This document shows positions 1 through 7,269 of a stretch of 26,202 nucleotides of DNA, in pieces. The notes under the pieces were generated by a model. It searched no databases. It saw only the letters and a list, made by a program, of their open reading frames with translations, and was not told the DNA's origin. The position numbers and the translations under genes were made by a program. How positions within the stretch are numbered: position 1 is the first letter of the stretch; every line of letters starts with the position of its first letter. Source of the DNA: Phaeoceros laevis (Eukaryota > Anthocerotophyta > Anthocerotopsida > Notothyladales); the NCBI GenBank assembly GCA_049999765.1, contig JBNGIQ010009118.1:122209-148410 (forward strand), read 5' to 3'.

Positions 1-49
1 CTTCAAGGCGTGAGTACGCCCTGGAAGGAGGGGTGTATACGTAGAGCGC

Positions 50-250
50 CATGGCCAGCCAGGCTTGGGCGCCCGCTCGCAGCTAGGCTTGGGCGCCCGC
101 AGCCAGCCGTCCGCCATGGCCAGCCAGGCTTGGGCGCCCAGGGCCCGCCCTCCGCTAGCAGCCGTCCGCCATGCTTGGGCAACCGCAGGTCGGAGACTTG
201 CCTCTCTCAGGTCGGAGACTTGCCCGCGCGCGTTGGGAGACTTGCCCGCG
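50..250. repeat. GC-rich short tandem repeats
   Basis: Two families of short direct repeats are visible. The word AGGCTTGGGCGCCC occurs at about 61, 85 and 126, with CAGCCGTCCGCCATG at about 102 and 160. The word GTCGGAGACTTGCC starts at 189 and 211, with a variant near 234, giving a period of about 22 bases. The open frames across 10-462 are composed of these repeats and resemble no protein I know, so I do not call a gene. Confidence 0.7.
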
Positions 251-500
251 CCTGCTCCTACGCGCGCGGTTGGCAGCACTTCTGCGCGCGGTTGCCACCG
301 CGAGCAGGTAAGGGTTGCAGGTGGACGGGCAGGCGGGACGGAATGAACGGAATGAACGGGAGTATGGGCATGAGGCATGGCGAGGCCATGCCTACCACCC
401 ATGGCGAGTCGGTGCCACGTCGGAAATCTGACATGTCAGGCCATTATGAGGTCGGAGATTGAGACGCAGGCGGGTTCGACCCAACTGTGCCCGCGGGTTA

Positions 501-573
501 CGCACATGGCGCCTTGTCAGGCTGGCGGACGACTGGCGCACGCACATGGCGCCTTATCAGGCTGGCGGACGAC
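501..573. repeat. 40-bp tandem repeat, two copies
   Basis: A 40-base unit beginning CGCACATGGCGCCTT starts at 501 and again at 541. The second copy is partial and differs at only one or two positions. The rest of 250-800 holds no gene that I recognise. Confidence 0.75.
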
Positions 574-640
574 TTTCAAATGCGAGAATATTCAAACATT
601 TTTAACGTATCACCATCAGGAAATGAGCCACGAAGTCGGC

Positions 641-668
641 TGCCACACACAAAACCTTGTGTGTGGCA
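641..668. repeat. Hairpin (12-bp perfect arms, 4-nt loop)
   Basis: TGCCACACACAA at 641-652 is the exact reverse complement of 657-668, separated by AACC. It is the first of several near-perfect palindromes in the repeat-rich parts of the window. No U-tract follows and no gene lies close, so it is recorded as a structural repeat and not as a terminator. Confidence 0.75.
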
Positions 669-1093
669 GGCTGGCAGCACATTCGTGTATTGCGTTATGT
701 GCATTATACGTCTATATAGATGCCGGTTCCCCATCCCACGCGTAAGGATTATTTAAGCGTAAGGCGTAAGGCGTAGGTTTGCCTAATCGTAGCAGCAGGT
801 GCCGGCGCACAAGGCATGGAAGGGCGCAGGGTTGGGGAGGTTCTGGCGCCTTTTAAGGGAAGGCATGGAGGGTCTGCACAGAATGCGAAGTTGGCGGGGC
901 TGCGTCCGCACGGCCATGGCGGGGAGAGGGTGGTGTGACCGACCCTGGTGCATGAACATGGACGAGGCTTTGCAGGAGGATCTGGAAGAAGAGCTGCCGT
1001 GGAGGGAAGAAGCTTGTCGCATCTTCCTGGGCCCCAGACTGCGTTACTTCAAGAGCATCGACCTGGCACCCGCCAGCGGAGGAGGAGGAGGAC

Positions 1094-1918
1094 ATGGCTG
1101 CCTCAGCAACTAAGGAGGCAGCTTCGGCTCCTTCCTGGGAGACTCTGCGGGAGACGGTGGGAGGCAGGAGCGTCTTCCATCTTTCCCAAGCCAAGGAGCG
1201 GCTCTTCGGCTCCGACACTGCCCCGGCGATTGTACTGTATCGGGATAATGCGGCATGGTGTCCCTACTGCGAGCGGGTATGGCTGCAGCTGGAGGAGAAG
1301 CAGATCTCCTACGCCGTGGTGAAGGTCAATTTGAGTTCCTACGGGGAGAAGTCGGCATGAGATGGCGCCCTTAGGGCTGGTGCCGGTGGTGAAGCTCAAC
1401 GGCAAGGTGATCACGCAGCCCATGGACATTATGCAGGCACTGGAGGAGGCCTTTCCTGACAAGAACCCGCTGCTGGCTGCTGAGGAAAAGAGCACAGCGG
1501 AGGAACTCTTTAAGCTCGAAAGAGGTCTGGTCGACGCCTACTTCTCATCGAGCAAGAGCTCTGCCGGATCCTCCGCCGTGGAAGATGAGCTTGGCAAGGT
1601 TGATGCCGCGCTGCAGCGGTCCGGAGGCCCTTATTTCCTCGTCAAGCAGGTACAAGTTGTCTTCAATCTACCGTTTGCTCAATCTTGTTAGCTATCTCTT
1701 GTCTTGAATGAACGCATGCTGTGCAGTTCTCTCTGGTGGACGCCGTGTTTGCGCCCTTCGTGGAGCGGTTGGTGCGGGGCGAACGCTGGAGTCCAGGCGG
1801 GCCAGGGCATGGCTGGCAGGGAGTGGCATGGCTGCAGGCCAGGAGTGGCATGGTTGCAGGCAGCGGTGTTGAGCAAAGCGTCGCCTCCCTCAGCGCAATC
1901 TGTATCAGCTTGCCTTGA
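1094..1918 (+). pseudogene. Glutathione-S-transferase-like gene, frameshifted and 3'-truncated
   Basis: Residues from the start at 1094 give a thioredoxin-fold N-domain with LYRDNAAWCPYCERVW, a CPYC active-site motif. This is typical of cysteine-type plant GST-like proteins; iota class or a related plastid family is my best guess. The frame stops at 1358-1360. The same protein resumes in another frame from about 1362 (MAPLGLVPVVKLNGKVITQPMD) and runs to about 1649, so a few bases were lost at 1357-1362. A donor at 1650 and an acceptor near 1726 join to FSLVDAVFAPFVERL, a GST C-domain helix. After about 1775 the expected C-terminal helices are replaced by short repeats (GAGTGGCATGG...) and a stop at 1916-1918. 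What is seen: a frameshift and a missing C-terminus. Inference: pseudogene, unless the frameshift is a sequencing error and further exons are missing. The open frame at 799-1113 may be 5' sequence of the same gene, but I cannot link it. Confidence 0.75.
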
Positions 1919-1999
1919 GCGCCTCAGGGCTGATGCCTCATGTTTACGACTGCTAGTCCGAACATTTTTCGAAGCTCACTTTTTGGCAAGAGGGGCATG

Positions 2000-2270
2000 G
2001 TGGTAGGGTTGCAGTGATGGGCAGGCTGGGCTAGCTAGGTTTGCTACACTACGGCCTGTAGGAGATTAGGTTGCAGGTTTCTAGGTGATTAGGCTGATGC
2101 TTGTAGGAGATAACGTCCCAGGCTTGTAGGGCTAGTGAGAATAATTATGTTATAGACGTCTCCTTGGAAATTAAATTGATTATTTAAAAATTTCGGGAAA
2201 TGTAAATAAAGTAACTCGGATTATTAAGAGTAACATGCGGGTGATTCTTGTAGGGTTACGGACAAAGGAT
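2000..2270. other. Intergenic, no gene seen
   Basis: This stretch contains diverged short repeats around TGTAGGAGATTA/TGTAGGAGATAA, followed by AT-rich sequence. No coding potential or RNA gene is recognised. Confidence 0.5.
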
Positions 2271-2272
2271 GG

Positions 2273-2410
2273 CCACGCGGCTGTCTCACAAGCCTCCACG
2301 CGGCGGCATTCAAAAAGCGTGCAGCGCAAAAAAGGGCGCCAGGTGCTCCACGCGGCTGTCGTGCAGTCCTCCACGCGGCGGTCTCCAAAGTGCGTGCAGC
2401 GCAAAAAATG
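2273..2410. repeat. 75-bp direct repeat, two copies
   Basis: The word CCACGCGGCTGTC begins at 2273 and again at 2348. Both copies continue through a second CCACGCGG and end in GCGTGCAGCGCAAAAAA, so the unit is about 75 bases with moderate divergence. Overlapping open frames on both strands reflect this repeat and carry no recognisable domain. Confidence 0.75.
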
Positions 2411-2656
2411 GGTGGCAGGACCGTGCCTGACAGTCCTCCGGACAGCCACCGGAACAGGCAGCCACCGGAACAGGCAGCCACGGTCCCGGTAGTCTGGGAC
2501 CTAGCGTTACAGAACGCGGTGTTACGTAGGTGGCTTATAACGCGGGAGTAACGCGGGAGTGCGCCCAGCCCCGGCCACGCCAACCTCCCGAAAACCAAGG
2601 GAAAAACTTTGCGCGCGTTGCACCCCCGTTACAGAACGAAGCCCGTTCCACTAGTG

Positions 2657-2752
2657 CTTGTTGTGTATGGACAAATGGAGGAGTGGGTCCTCATTTTGGG
2701 TGACCGTGTCATTTTTGCTTGCCTTTTGAAGGCGTGTGCAAGCACTGGTGCC
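2657..2752 (+). pseudogene. PPR gene fragment 1
   Basis: This plus-strand stretch reads LVVYGQMEEWVLILGDRV, then FACLLKACASTGA. It matches, at roughly nine bases in ten, positions about 26011-26106 of the PPR gene at the right end of this window. It is a single S/L-type repeat segment with no start, no flanking repeats and a stop soon after. The similarity ends at GGTGCC (2752), exactly where a fold-back palindrome begins. The adjoining piece of the same source gene is found 2.3 kb away at 5023-5097. Family knowledge: PLS-class PPR proteins bind organellar RNA. This fragment cannot be functional alone. Confidence 0.85.
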
Positions 2753-2860
2753 AGTGCTCAGCCGGAGTGGAAACTTTCCACTCCGGATGGAAGGGTGGCG
2801 GCGGTTAGTTTTGTGTGTCCTGGTCCCGGCTGACCAGGACAAATTTGTTACAAATTTGTT
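2741..2860. repeat. Cluster of palindromes after PPR fragment 1
   Basis: Consecutive inverted repeats are seen. At 2741-2758 are arms of 8 bp (AGCACTGG/CCAGTGCT) with a 2-nt centre. At 2762-2786 are arms of 12 bp (CCGGAGTGGAAA) with a 1-nt centre. At 2817-2840 are arms of 9 bp (GTCCTGGTC/GACCAGGAC) with a 6-nt loop. At about 2840-2860 there is a doubled ACAAATTTGT, itself palindromic. The left arm of the first palindrome is native PPR sequence and the right arm is its reverse copy. Confidence 0.8.
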
Positions 2861-3022
2861 TTCGTGTGGGAGAGGGAAGGTTTTATAACTTGCATCCCGG
2901 TTAGCCAGGGAAGTGACCGGCCCGATTTTTAAAAAGCACAAGTAACCGGTATGGTGTCCACATGTCAGGGAACTTGACTCCGTTTTTCTTAAAAAAGCTC
3001 TAAATCGCACTTCTCCAATAAC

Positions 3023-3084
3023 GTGTCTAAAACAATTAAAATATTACATGTAAGTGTCTAAAACAATTAAAATATTACATGTCA
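3023..3084. repeat. 31-bp tandem repeat, two copies
   Basis: An AT-rich unit beginning GTGTCTAAAACAATTAAAAT starts at 3023 and at 3054, nearly identical in both copies. No gene is seen between 2870 and 3430. Confidence 0.85.
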
Positions 3085-3429
3085 GTGCCAAAAGGCCTTT
3101 TTCACCTAGACATCTTGGCCATTTTATGTGTTTAGGGGGTTTGGCCAAGGCACGTTTTAGTCACGATGAGTGGAGCCCGTGTCCCAGGAGACCTTGTTGA
3201 ATTCGAAGACTGCAGAAGAAGAAGTCTTGGAGATTTATTCGTGAACCGCTAAGGGCGTTGAAAACAACTGCAATTGATCATCTAGTAGGGCTCAATTGCA
3301 AGCAATCCATGTGATATCTACAACTGGTCCTGGTCTACGATGGCAGACCTAGAAATGATTCAATACCAATTCGAATCATTCCATCAGCCGTGCTAGAATT
3401 AAATTTTTTGTGGTCGGAAACAGGCTGGA

Positions 3430-3963
3430 AGTCACAAGCACTGTAAATTCTAGAAGTTACTTGGATAACAAGGTAACTAGGACTTGAACTGGAAGTTGTC
3501 AAGGGAACTCCCATGTTAGTTAGATGCTAAGTTAAGTTCCTAGATTCCTTCTAGAGGATTAGGCCAAGTATATAAAGGACTCTATCTCAAAGAAGGACAA
3601 TGAGTCACTCAGATTGCAAGTCTCTCTCTTATTCTGATCTTCCCATACTCACGAGGAGCTGGCCGCGGAAGCCATAGCTCATGCGCCTGAGGCTTGTATC
3701 TTGCTCAGTCAATAAAGAGCAGCGCGTGGGTATGCGTCTGCCAATCTACCTAGTAGGCGGGCCATTGGGAGGCCTAGTGCTAGTGCTAGTGCTAGTGCTA
3801 GTGCTAGTGCTGTGCTAGTGCTAGTGCTAGTGCTAGTGCTAGTGCTGTGTCGTTGCTCTAGCTGACTGATTAAAATCTTGGCGTTGATCTTTGATCCTGG
3901 CTAATTGCTACACCACGTGGGGGAGTCTGATTGGGTTCAGACCTGGGTGTGCGTTGCTCTGGA
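3430..3963 (+). mobile_element. LTR-like insertion (solo-LTR candidate)
   Basis: This block is absent from the matching position of the right arm of the inverted repeat, so it looks like an insertion of about 530 bp. It contains a TATA box (TATATAAAGG, 3569-3578) and, 140 bp downstream, an AATAAA signal (3711-3716), the order found in the U3-R part of an LTR. A GTGCTA hexamer array follows. The pentamer CTGGA flanks it at 3425-3429 and 3959-3963 as a possible 5-bp target duplication, but five bases are weak evidence. No clear TG...CA ends, primer-binding site or polyprotein are seen. The LTR identity is inference. Confidence 0.5.
3773..3847. repeat. Hexanucleotide microsatellite (GTGCTA)n
   Basis: The six-base unit GTGCTA repeats about a dozen times between 3773 and 3847, with one interruption (GTGCTGTGCTA) near 3810. 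It lies inside the LTR-like insertion. Confidence 0.95.
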
Positions 3964-4032
3964 GCTGGATTCCCCACCTGACTTATATGTAATATACTAG
4001 CAAGCTAGGTGTGTACGATATGACTGGCCGAA

Positions 4033-4469
4033 CTAGCTCGAGAAGAGGATAAGCGCCAACGTGCCGTCACCTCCCTCGAGAGGGATATGGAGGACATGTC
4101 CTTTCACCCTAGTCTCGCCGTACGAGTTATCGGCGCATTGATCGATGAGATCGTAAAACAACATTCTGGCATAGTCGCACTCTTTGCGCAAACCTTATAT
4201 TTACGATCGTCGTAGCAAATGCCGATGGACGCCGTTCCCAGTGACCCGAAGGTATGGCAGCCGGAGCCCAAAGGCCAACCATTGGACTGGCAGCACTACT
4301 GTTGGTTAATGAGCGTCGAAACAGCGTCGATGGCGTCGTTGAGCGTGGGGCTGTCGGCAGTGGTGCTGCAACGGAAATCCAGAGCACTTGTAAAGGTCGT
4401 CAACTCCAGTGCGCATGCCCATGCGCACACCAGGGCTACCGCCACCGCACTCTGCCGCTGCTTCGCCAT
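4033..4469 (-). pseudogene. Broken copy of the secreted cysteine-rich protein gene
   Basis: Reading the minus strand from ATG at 4469, the product begins with a basic n-region, the hydrophobic stretch VALVCAWACALEL and then LDFRCS, parallel to the gene at 6535-6969. The frame is broken twice: TAG at 4296-4298 replaces a Trp codon just before a Cys-Cys pair, and a 2-base gain near 4181-4190 shifts the frame in the second half. Two small in-frame indels near the N-terminus cancel each other. The remaining similarity continues to about 4033. The gene is disabled by two independent lesions, while its partner in the other arm of the inverted repeat is open. A 286-codon plus-strand frame across this region is antisense and runs through the N gap. 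Confidence 0.8.
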
Positions 4470-4574
4470 TGAGCACTTGCAATCCATTGAGTGCTTCTCT
4501 GGGCGGATCTATATCGACATCCGAATGGTCGCAGTGCGACGGCGGCTGTCGGTTGGTGCTATGCACTTACGACA

Positions 4575-4674
4575 NNNNNNNNNNNNNNNNNNNNNNNNNN
4601 NNNNNNNNNNNNNNNNNNNNNNNNNNNNNNNNNNNNNNNNNNNNNNNNNNNNNNNNNNNNNNNNNNNNNNNNNN
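4575..4674. other. Assembly gap (100 N)
   Basis: Exactly 100 unknown bases, the usual fixed-size scaffold gap; the true length is unknown. It falls inside the inverted repeat and just beside the broken cysteine-rich gene, so the spacing of the two arms and anything between them is uncertain. Confidence 0.98.
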
Positions 4675-4996
4675 CTCTACTCTCTCACTAGCGGTATCGA
4701 AGGTTTCTGGCTATGGCGTCGATCTCGGCTAGGGTTCCACGCGCAGCTTCGTAGCTTTCGACCCCCTATAGTCTTGCGATCGTCCTGGAAGTGTGCTCAT
4801 TGCGTTCGGCCCGTTGGAGTTGTGCTGGTGGAGTTCTCACAGGCTCAATGCTGCCATCACCAGGGGGTCTATGCTGTCTGTCTGTCTGTCCGATTTCTGC
4901 TAACCCTCTGTGCGCGTTTTCGCTGTGCCTCCCTCTTGCGAGGGTGGCCTGCAGAGGGGGGATGGAGGACAATGGAGGCGCACCAGAGGAAGAACA

Positions 4997-5040
4997 AGAA
5001 GGGCAGGGAGCTGCCCTCATACAGAAGGGCAGGGAGCTGC
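4997..5040 (+). repeat. 26-bp direct repeat at the start of PPR fragment 2
   Basis: AGAAGGGCAGGGAGCTGC occurs at 4997-5014 and again at 5023-5040. The sequence belongs to the PPR gene (compare about 26110-26128). The duplication marks the left edge of PPR fragment 2. Confidence 0.85.
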
Positions 5041-5097
5041 ACTGAAAGATTGTCAAAAGAGGTCTGCTCGATGACGTAGTGGTGGGCACCTGCCTGG
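5023..5097 (+). pseudogene. PPR gene fragment 2
   Basis: The stretch matches about 26110-26185 of the PPR gene at the right end of the window (QKGRELHSKIVKRGL region). It starts almost exactly where fragment 1 (2657-2752) stops in the source gene. One base change and an indel disturb the frame (GCACTGAAAGATT against GCACTCAAAGATT). Similarity ends at about 5097 (TGCCTGG), inside a 30-bp palindrome. The two fragments together look like one PPR copy split by about 2.3 kb of other DNA; gene capture by a mobile element is an alternative. Not functional. Confidence 0.85.
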
Positions 5098-5170
5098 AGT
5101 ACACCGGTGTACTCCAGGCAAGTATACTCCACAGCAGAAAGGGTACCCTTTCTGCGTTGCTACCCGCAAC
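5091..5170. repeat. Perfect palindromes after PPR fragment 2
   Basis: Positions 5091-5120 form a perfect 30-bp palindrome: the 15-bp arm TGCCTGGAGTACACC is followed at once by its reverse complement. A second perfect palindrome of 22 bp lies at 5134-5155 (arm GCAGAAAGGGT). A 5-bp-arm hairpin follows at 5156-5170 (GTTGC/GCAAC). The first arm starts as native PPR sequence (GCCTGG), so the fold-back arises at the end of the homology, as in fragment 1. Confidence 0.9.
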
Positions 5171-5189
5171 AACCGCTTATTGAGGGACT

Positions 5190-6010
5190 GAGGGCTGACA
5201 AATGGTGGCAGGGCTGACAAATGGTATGCTGGGAAATGTGGTGCTGAAAACGCTGCTGAGAAATGCCATGCTCAAAATTGCCATGCTGTGGGAATGCCAT
5301 ACTCGAAACTCAAATGCCAATGAACTGTTGAGATGCCACATGTGTGCCCTGCTGACAACAGAGAATGCCACGCTGAATTGTGGAAACCTGAATTGTGGAC
5401 ATGTCACATATGTGCCCTGCTGATGCTGCTATGCCGAGAAATGCCACACCTAACTGTTGTCACCTGGACAGATGGCTGACCCTTGATTCTGCAGCTTCAC
5501 AGAGCAGCACAACAGGAACCTCCAGAGCACAGACTTCACAGTATGCTCATGCTATGAATTATGCTCACATGGAGTATGCTCACAAACATGCTCACTTGCT
5601 TTACGCTCACGCTTGCTTTGTGTCGGTACTCACGCTTACTTCACTCACTCCATCTACCCTGCTCACTCTGCTTAGAGACCATGTTCATGTTTTGCTCAAG
5701 GCTGCACTGTGTTAGATCTAGAGATACAATCTGTTCACTCTTGCTACCACGGATGCCTAAGGGGGTCTTTATGCTGGACTTGTCACAAGAATGCCATTTG
5801 CCGAATTGCTGCTACTCAAGGGAGCCCACTATGTACTCGTTTCATAGAAGTAGTAGCAGTCCTGAGATTGAGGTGTCTAACCATGGTCCTGTAGCGAAGC
5901 TTGCGGCTACAACAGGGAATATGGACCTGCGGACGCTGGGACTTACTGTGCCTTCTTATGTGACTCGCTGTGACATGCTTGTAGCCGCCCGCCGATGGTG
6001 TAAACTTATT
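5190..6010. other. Low-complexity repeat-derived region, no gene recognised
   Basis: The sequence is built from variations of GCTGACAAATGG, GAAATGCCA and TGCTCAC. AGGGCTGACAAATGGT repeats with a 19-bp period at 5191 and 5210. CCCTGCTGA follows ACATGTGTG near 5338 and ACATATGTG near 5405. Open frames of 100-166 codons exist, but their composition follows the repeats and no domain is recognised. Confidence 0.5.
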
Positions 6011-6047
6011 TGTGGCACCCTCACATTCCGGATCGTCAGCTGCCGCG

Positions 6048-6115
6048 CTTCACGGTTGTAGCCCTCGACGGGTAGACCGCCACGGCCTCACGGTTGTAGC
6101 CCCAAACGGTAGACT
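6048..6115. repeat. Short tandem repeat (TCACGGTTGTAGCCC)
   Basis: Two copies of a ~37-bp unit, TCACGGTTGTAGCCC followed by an ACGG(G)TAGAC tail, lie at about 6049 and 6087. Confidence 0.65.
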
Positions 6116-6137
6116 CAGGTCCCTGGACGGGGGCTCC

Positions 6138-6255
6138 CGGTTGTCGCTTAACGTCCCTTGGAAGGAGCTCCCGGTTGCCGGTCGAAATACCTGGCGAGGT
6201 GTTCAATTCTCATGTGGAGTTGGCTAGACACCATAATCTACTACTACTACTCGAT
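6138..6255 (+). repeat. Dispersed repeat, copy A
   Basis: Landmarks in order are CTCCCGGTTG, GTGTTCAATTCTCATGTGG, AGTTGGC and CTACTACTACTAC. The same landmarks in the same order occur at about 24605-24692, upstream of the PDF-PPR gene. Copy A lies about 280 bp upstream of the open cysteine-rich gene. It may be a transposon end or a shared promoter module; I cannot tell which. Confidence 0.6.
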
Positions 6256-6484
6256 AATGCTGTTTGCCACTTGTAAGGGCGACGGCGGCTGTCGTATGTG
6301 CTCCCCTAAAAAAACTCTTAAAAAAAGAAGAAACGCCGTTTTGTTTCCGGCTACTAAAGCATATACCGTAGTTGGAAATGGCCATAAAAGCTCTGCCGGC
6401 GGCTGCCGCATGCACATGTGCTTGGCAACAACGGACAGCCGGCGGCGCACTACGATTTTGTACACAACATGACGATCCGGAAGT

Positions 6485-6495
6485 CGCTATATATC
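6485..6495 (+). promoter_or_regulatory. TATA-like element before the cysteine-rich gene
   Basis: CTATATATCGA lies about 45 bp upstream of the chosen ATG (6535). The other arm has the weaker GATATAGATCC at the same place. The position is close to the start codon, so transcription from here would give a short leader. Prediction only. Confidence 0.35.
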
Positions 6496-6534
6496 GATCC
6501 GCCCAGAGAGGGATTGCAAGTGCTCTTTCAAGAA

Positions 6535-6969
6535 ATGGCCAATTGCAAGCAGCGGCAGATTGCCCTGGCCCTGGTGTGCGCGTGGGCATGCGCACTGGAG
6601 TTGACGGCCTTGGCAAGTGCTATGGATTTCCGTTGCAGCACCGATGCCAACAGCCCCACGCTCAACGACGCCATCGACGCTGTGTCGACGATCATTAACC
6701 AAAAGTGGTGCTGCCAGTCCAACCATTGGCCTTTGGGCTCCACCTGCCATACCTTCGGGTCACTGGGAACGGCGTCCATCGGCATCTGCGACACCGACTA
6801 CATTCGGTATAACGTTTGCATAGAGTGCGACTATGCCAGAATGTTGTTCTACGATCTCATCGATCAATGCGCCGATAACTCGTACGGCGAGACTAGGGTG
6901 AAAGGAGATGTTCTCCGCGTCGCGGGTTCACATCCCGGCGACTTGACGCTTATCCTGTTCTCTAGCTAG
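6535..6969 (+). CDS. Small secreted cysteine-rich protein, 144 aa, family not recognised
   Basis: Starting at 6535 gives a good signal peptide: basic n-region (KQRQ), hydrophobic core ALALVCAWACALEL, and a cleavage-like ASA before MDFRC at about residues 27-29. The frame is open further upstream to 6418, but that start adds a hydrophilic leader that would bury the signal. The mature part of about 115 residues holds eight cysteines, including a Cys-Cys pair after a Trp (WCCQSN) and CIEC, so four disulfides are possible. There are no transmembrane segments after the signal. The layout (SPTLNDAIDAV, WCCQ, GTASIGIC, C-x-x-C, YDLIDQC) loosely recalls small secreted proteins of fungi and seed-free plants, possibly KP4-type, but I cannot assign a family. 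The full frame is open while the copy in the opposite arm is broken, which suggests this one is retained. No intron is needed. Its function is unknown. Confidence 0.6.
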   Translation: MANCKQRQIALALVCAWACALELTALASAMDFRCSTDANSPTLNDAIDAVSTIINQKWCCQSNHWPLGSTCHTFGSLGTASIGICDTDYIRYNVCIECDYARMLFYDLIDQCADNSYGETRVKGDVLRVAGSHPGDLTLILFSS

Positions 6970-7269
6970 AGGCTAGTTTCCGACACTCGTATTGCAGACA
7001 CCCTAGCTAGTACTTCCTTTAAGTCGTGGTGAATCCAGATCCAACCTGACCACGAATCCAGATCCAGCCTGTTTCCGACCACAACATACTTCTAGCAAGA
7101 CAGATTATTGAATTTTTTCGTTTCTAGGTCTGCCAAGGTAGCACATGGCCAGCTGTAGACATATATCTCGTAGATTGCTTGAGCACTAGCCGATGAGTTG
7201 TTGCACTTTCTCAGTGCCCGTAGCGCTCCCGAGGTGAACATTCAAATAAATCTCAAAGAATTGTTCTTG

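Larger units (their letters stand above)
3200..4574 (+). repeat. Left arm of a large imperfect inverted repeat
   Basis: The plus strand here resembles the reverse complement of about 6430-7265. Outer homology covers about 3200-3435 against 7020-7265; shared landmarks are GGCAGACCTAGAAA and TTGTGGTCGGAAACAGGCTGG. Inner homology covers about 3960-4574 against 6430-7020 and contains the cysteine-rich gene copies. The arm is interrupted by a ~530-bp insertion at about 3430-3958 and cut off by the N gap at 4575, so its true inner end is unknown. The arms are clearly diverged, so this is an old duplication and not a simple assembly mirror. Confidence 0.8.
6430..7265 (-). repeat. Right arm of the large inverted repeat
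   Basis: The reverse complement of this interval matches 3200-3435 and 3960-4574 (see the left arm). The right arm lacks the ~530-bp LTR-like insertion. It has its own tandem duplication (GGATCTGGATTC twice on the minus strand, near 7035-7070). The intact cysteine-rich gene lies within it on the plus strand. Confidence 0.8.

Noticed and set aside
4219-5079. 286-codon plus-strand open frame
   Set aside because: It runs through the 100-N gap and is antisense to the broken cysteine-rich gene; it has no domain of its own.
2657-5170. Helitron capture of PPR fragments
   Set aside because: Gene fragments and 3'-side hairpins fit loosely, but no 5' TC end, no CTRR terminus after the hairpins and no Rep/helicase sequence were seen.
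5202-6061. Open frames of 73-166 codons in the low-complexity region
   Set aside because: Composition follows the short repeats, frames overlap without preference, and no domain or homology is recognisable.
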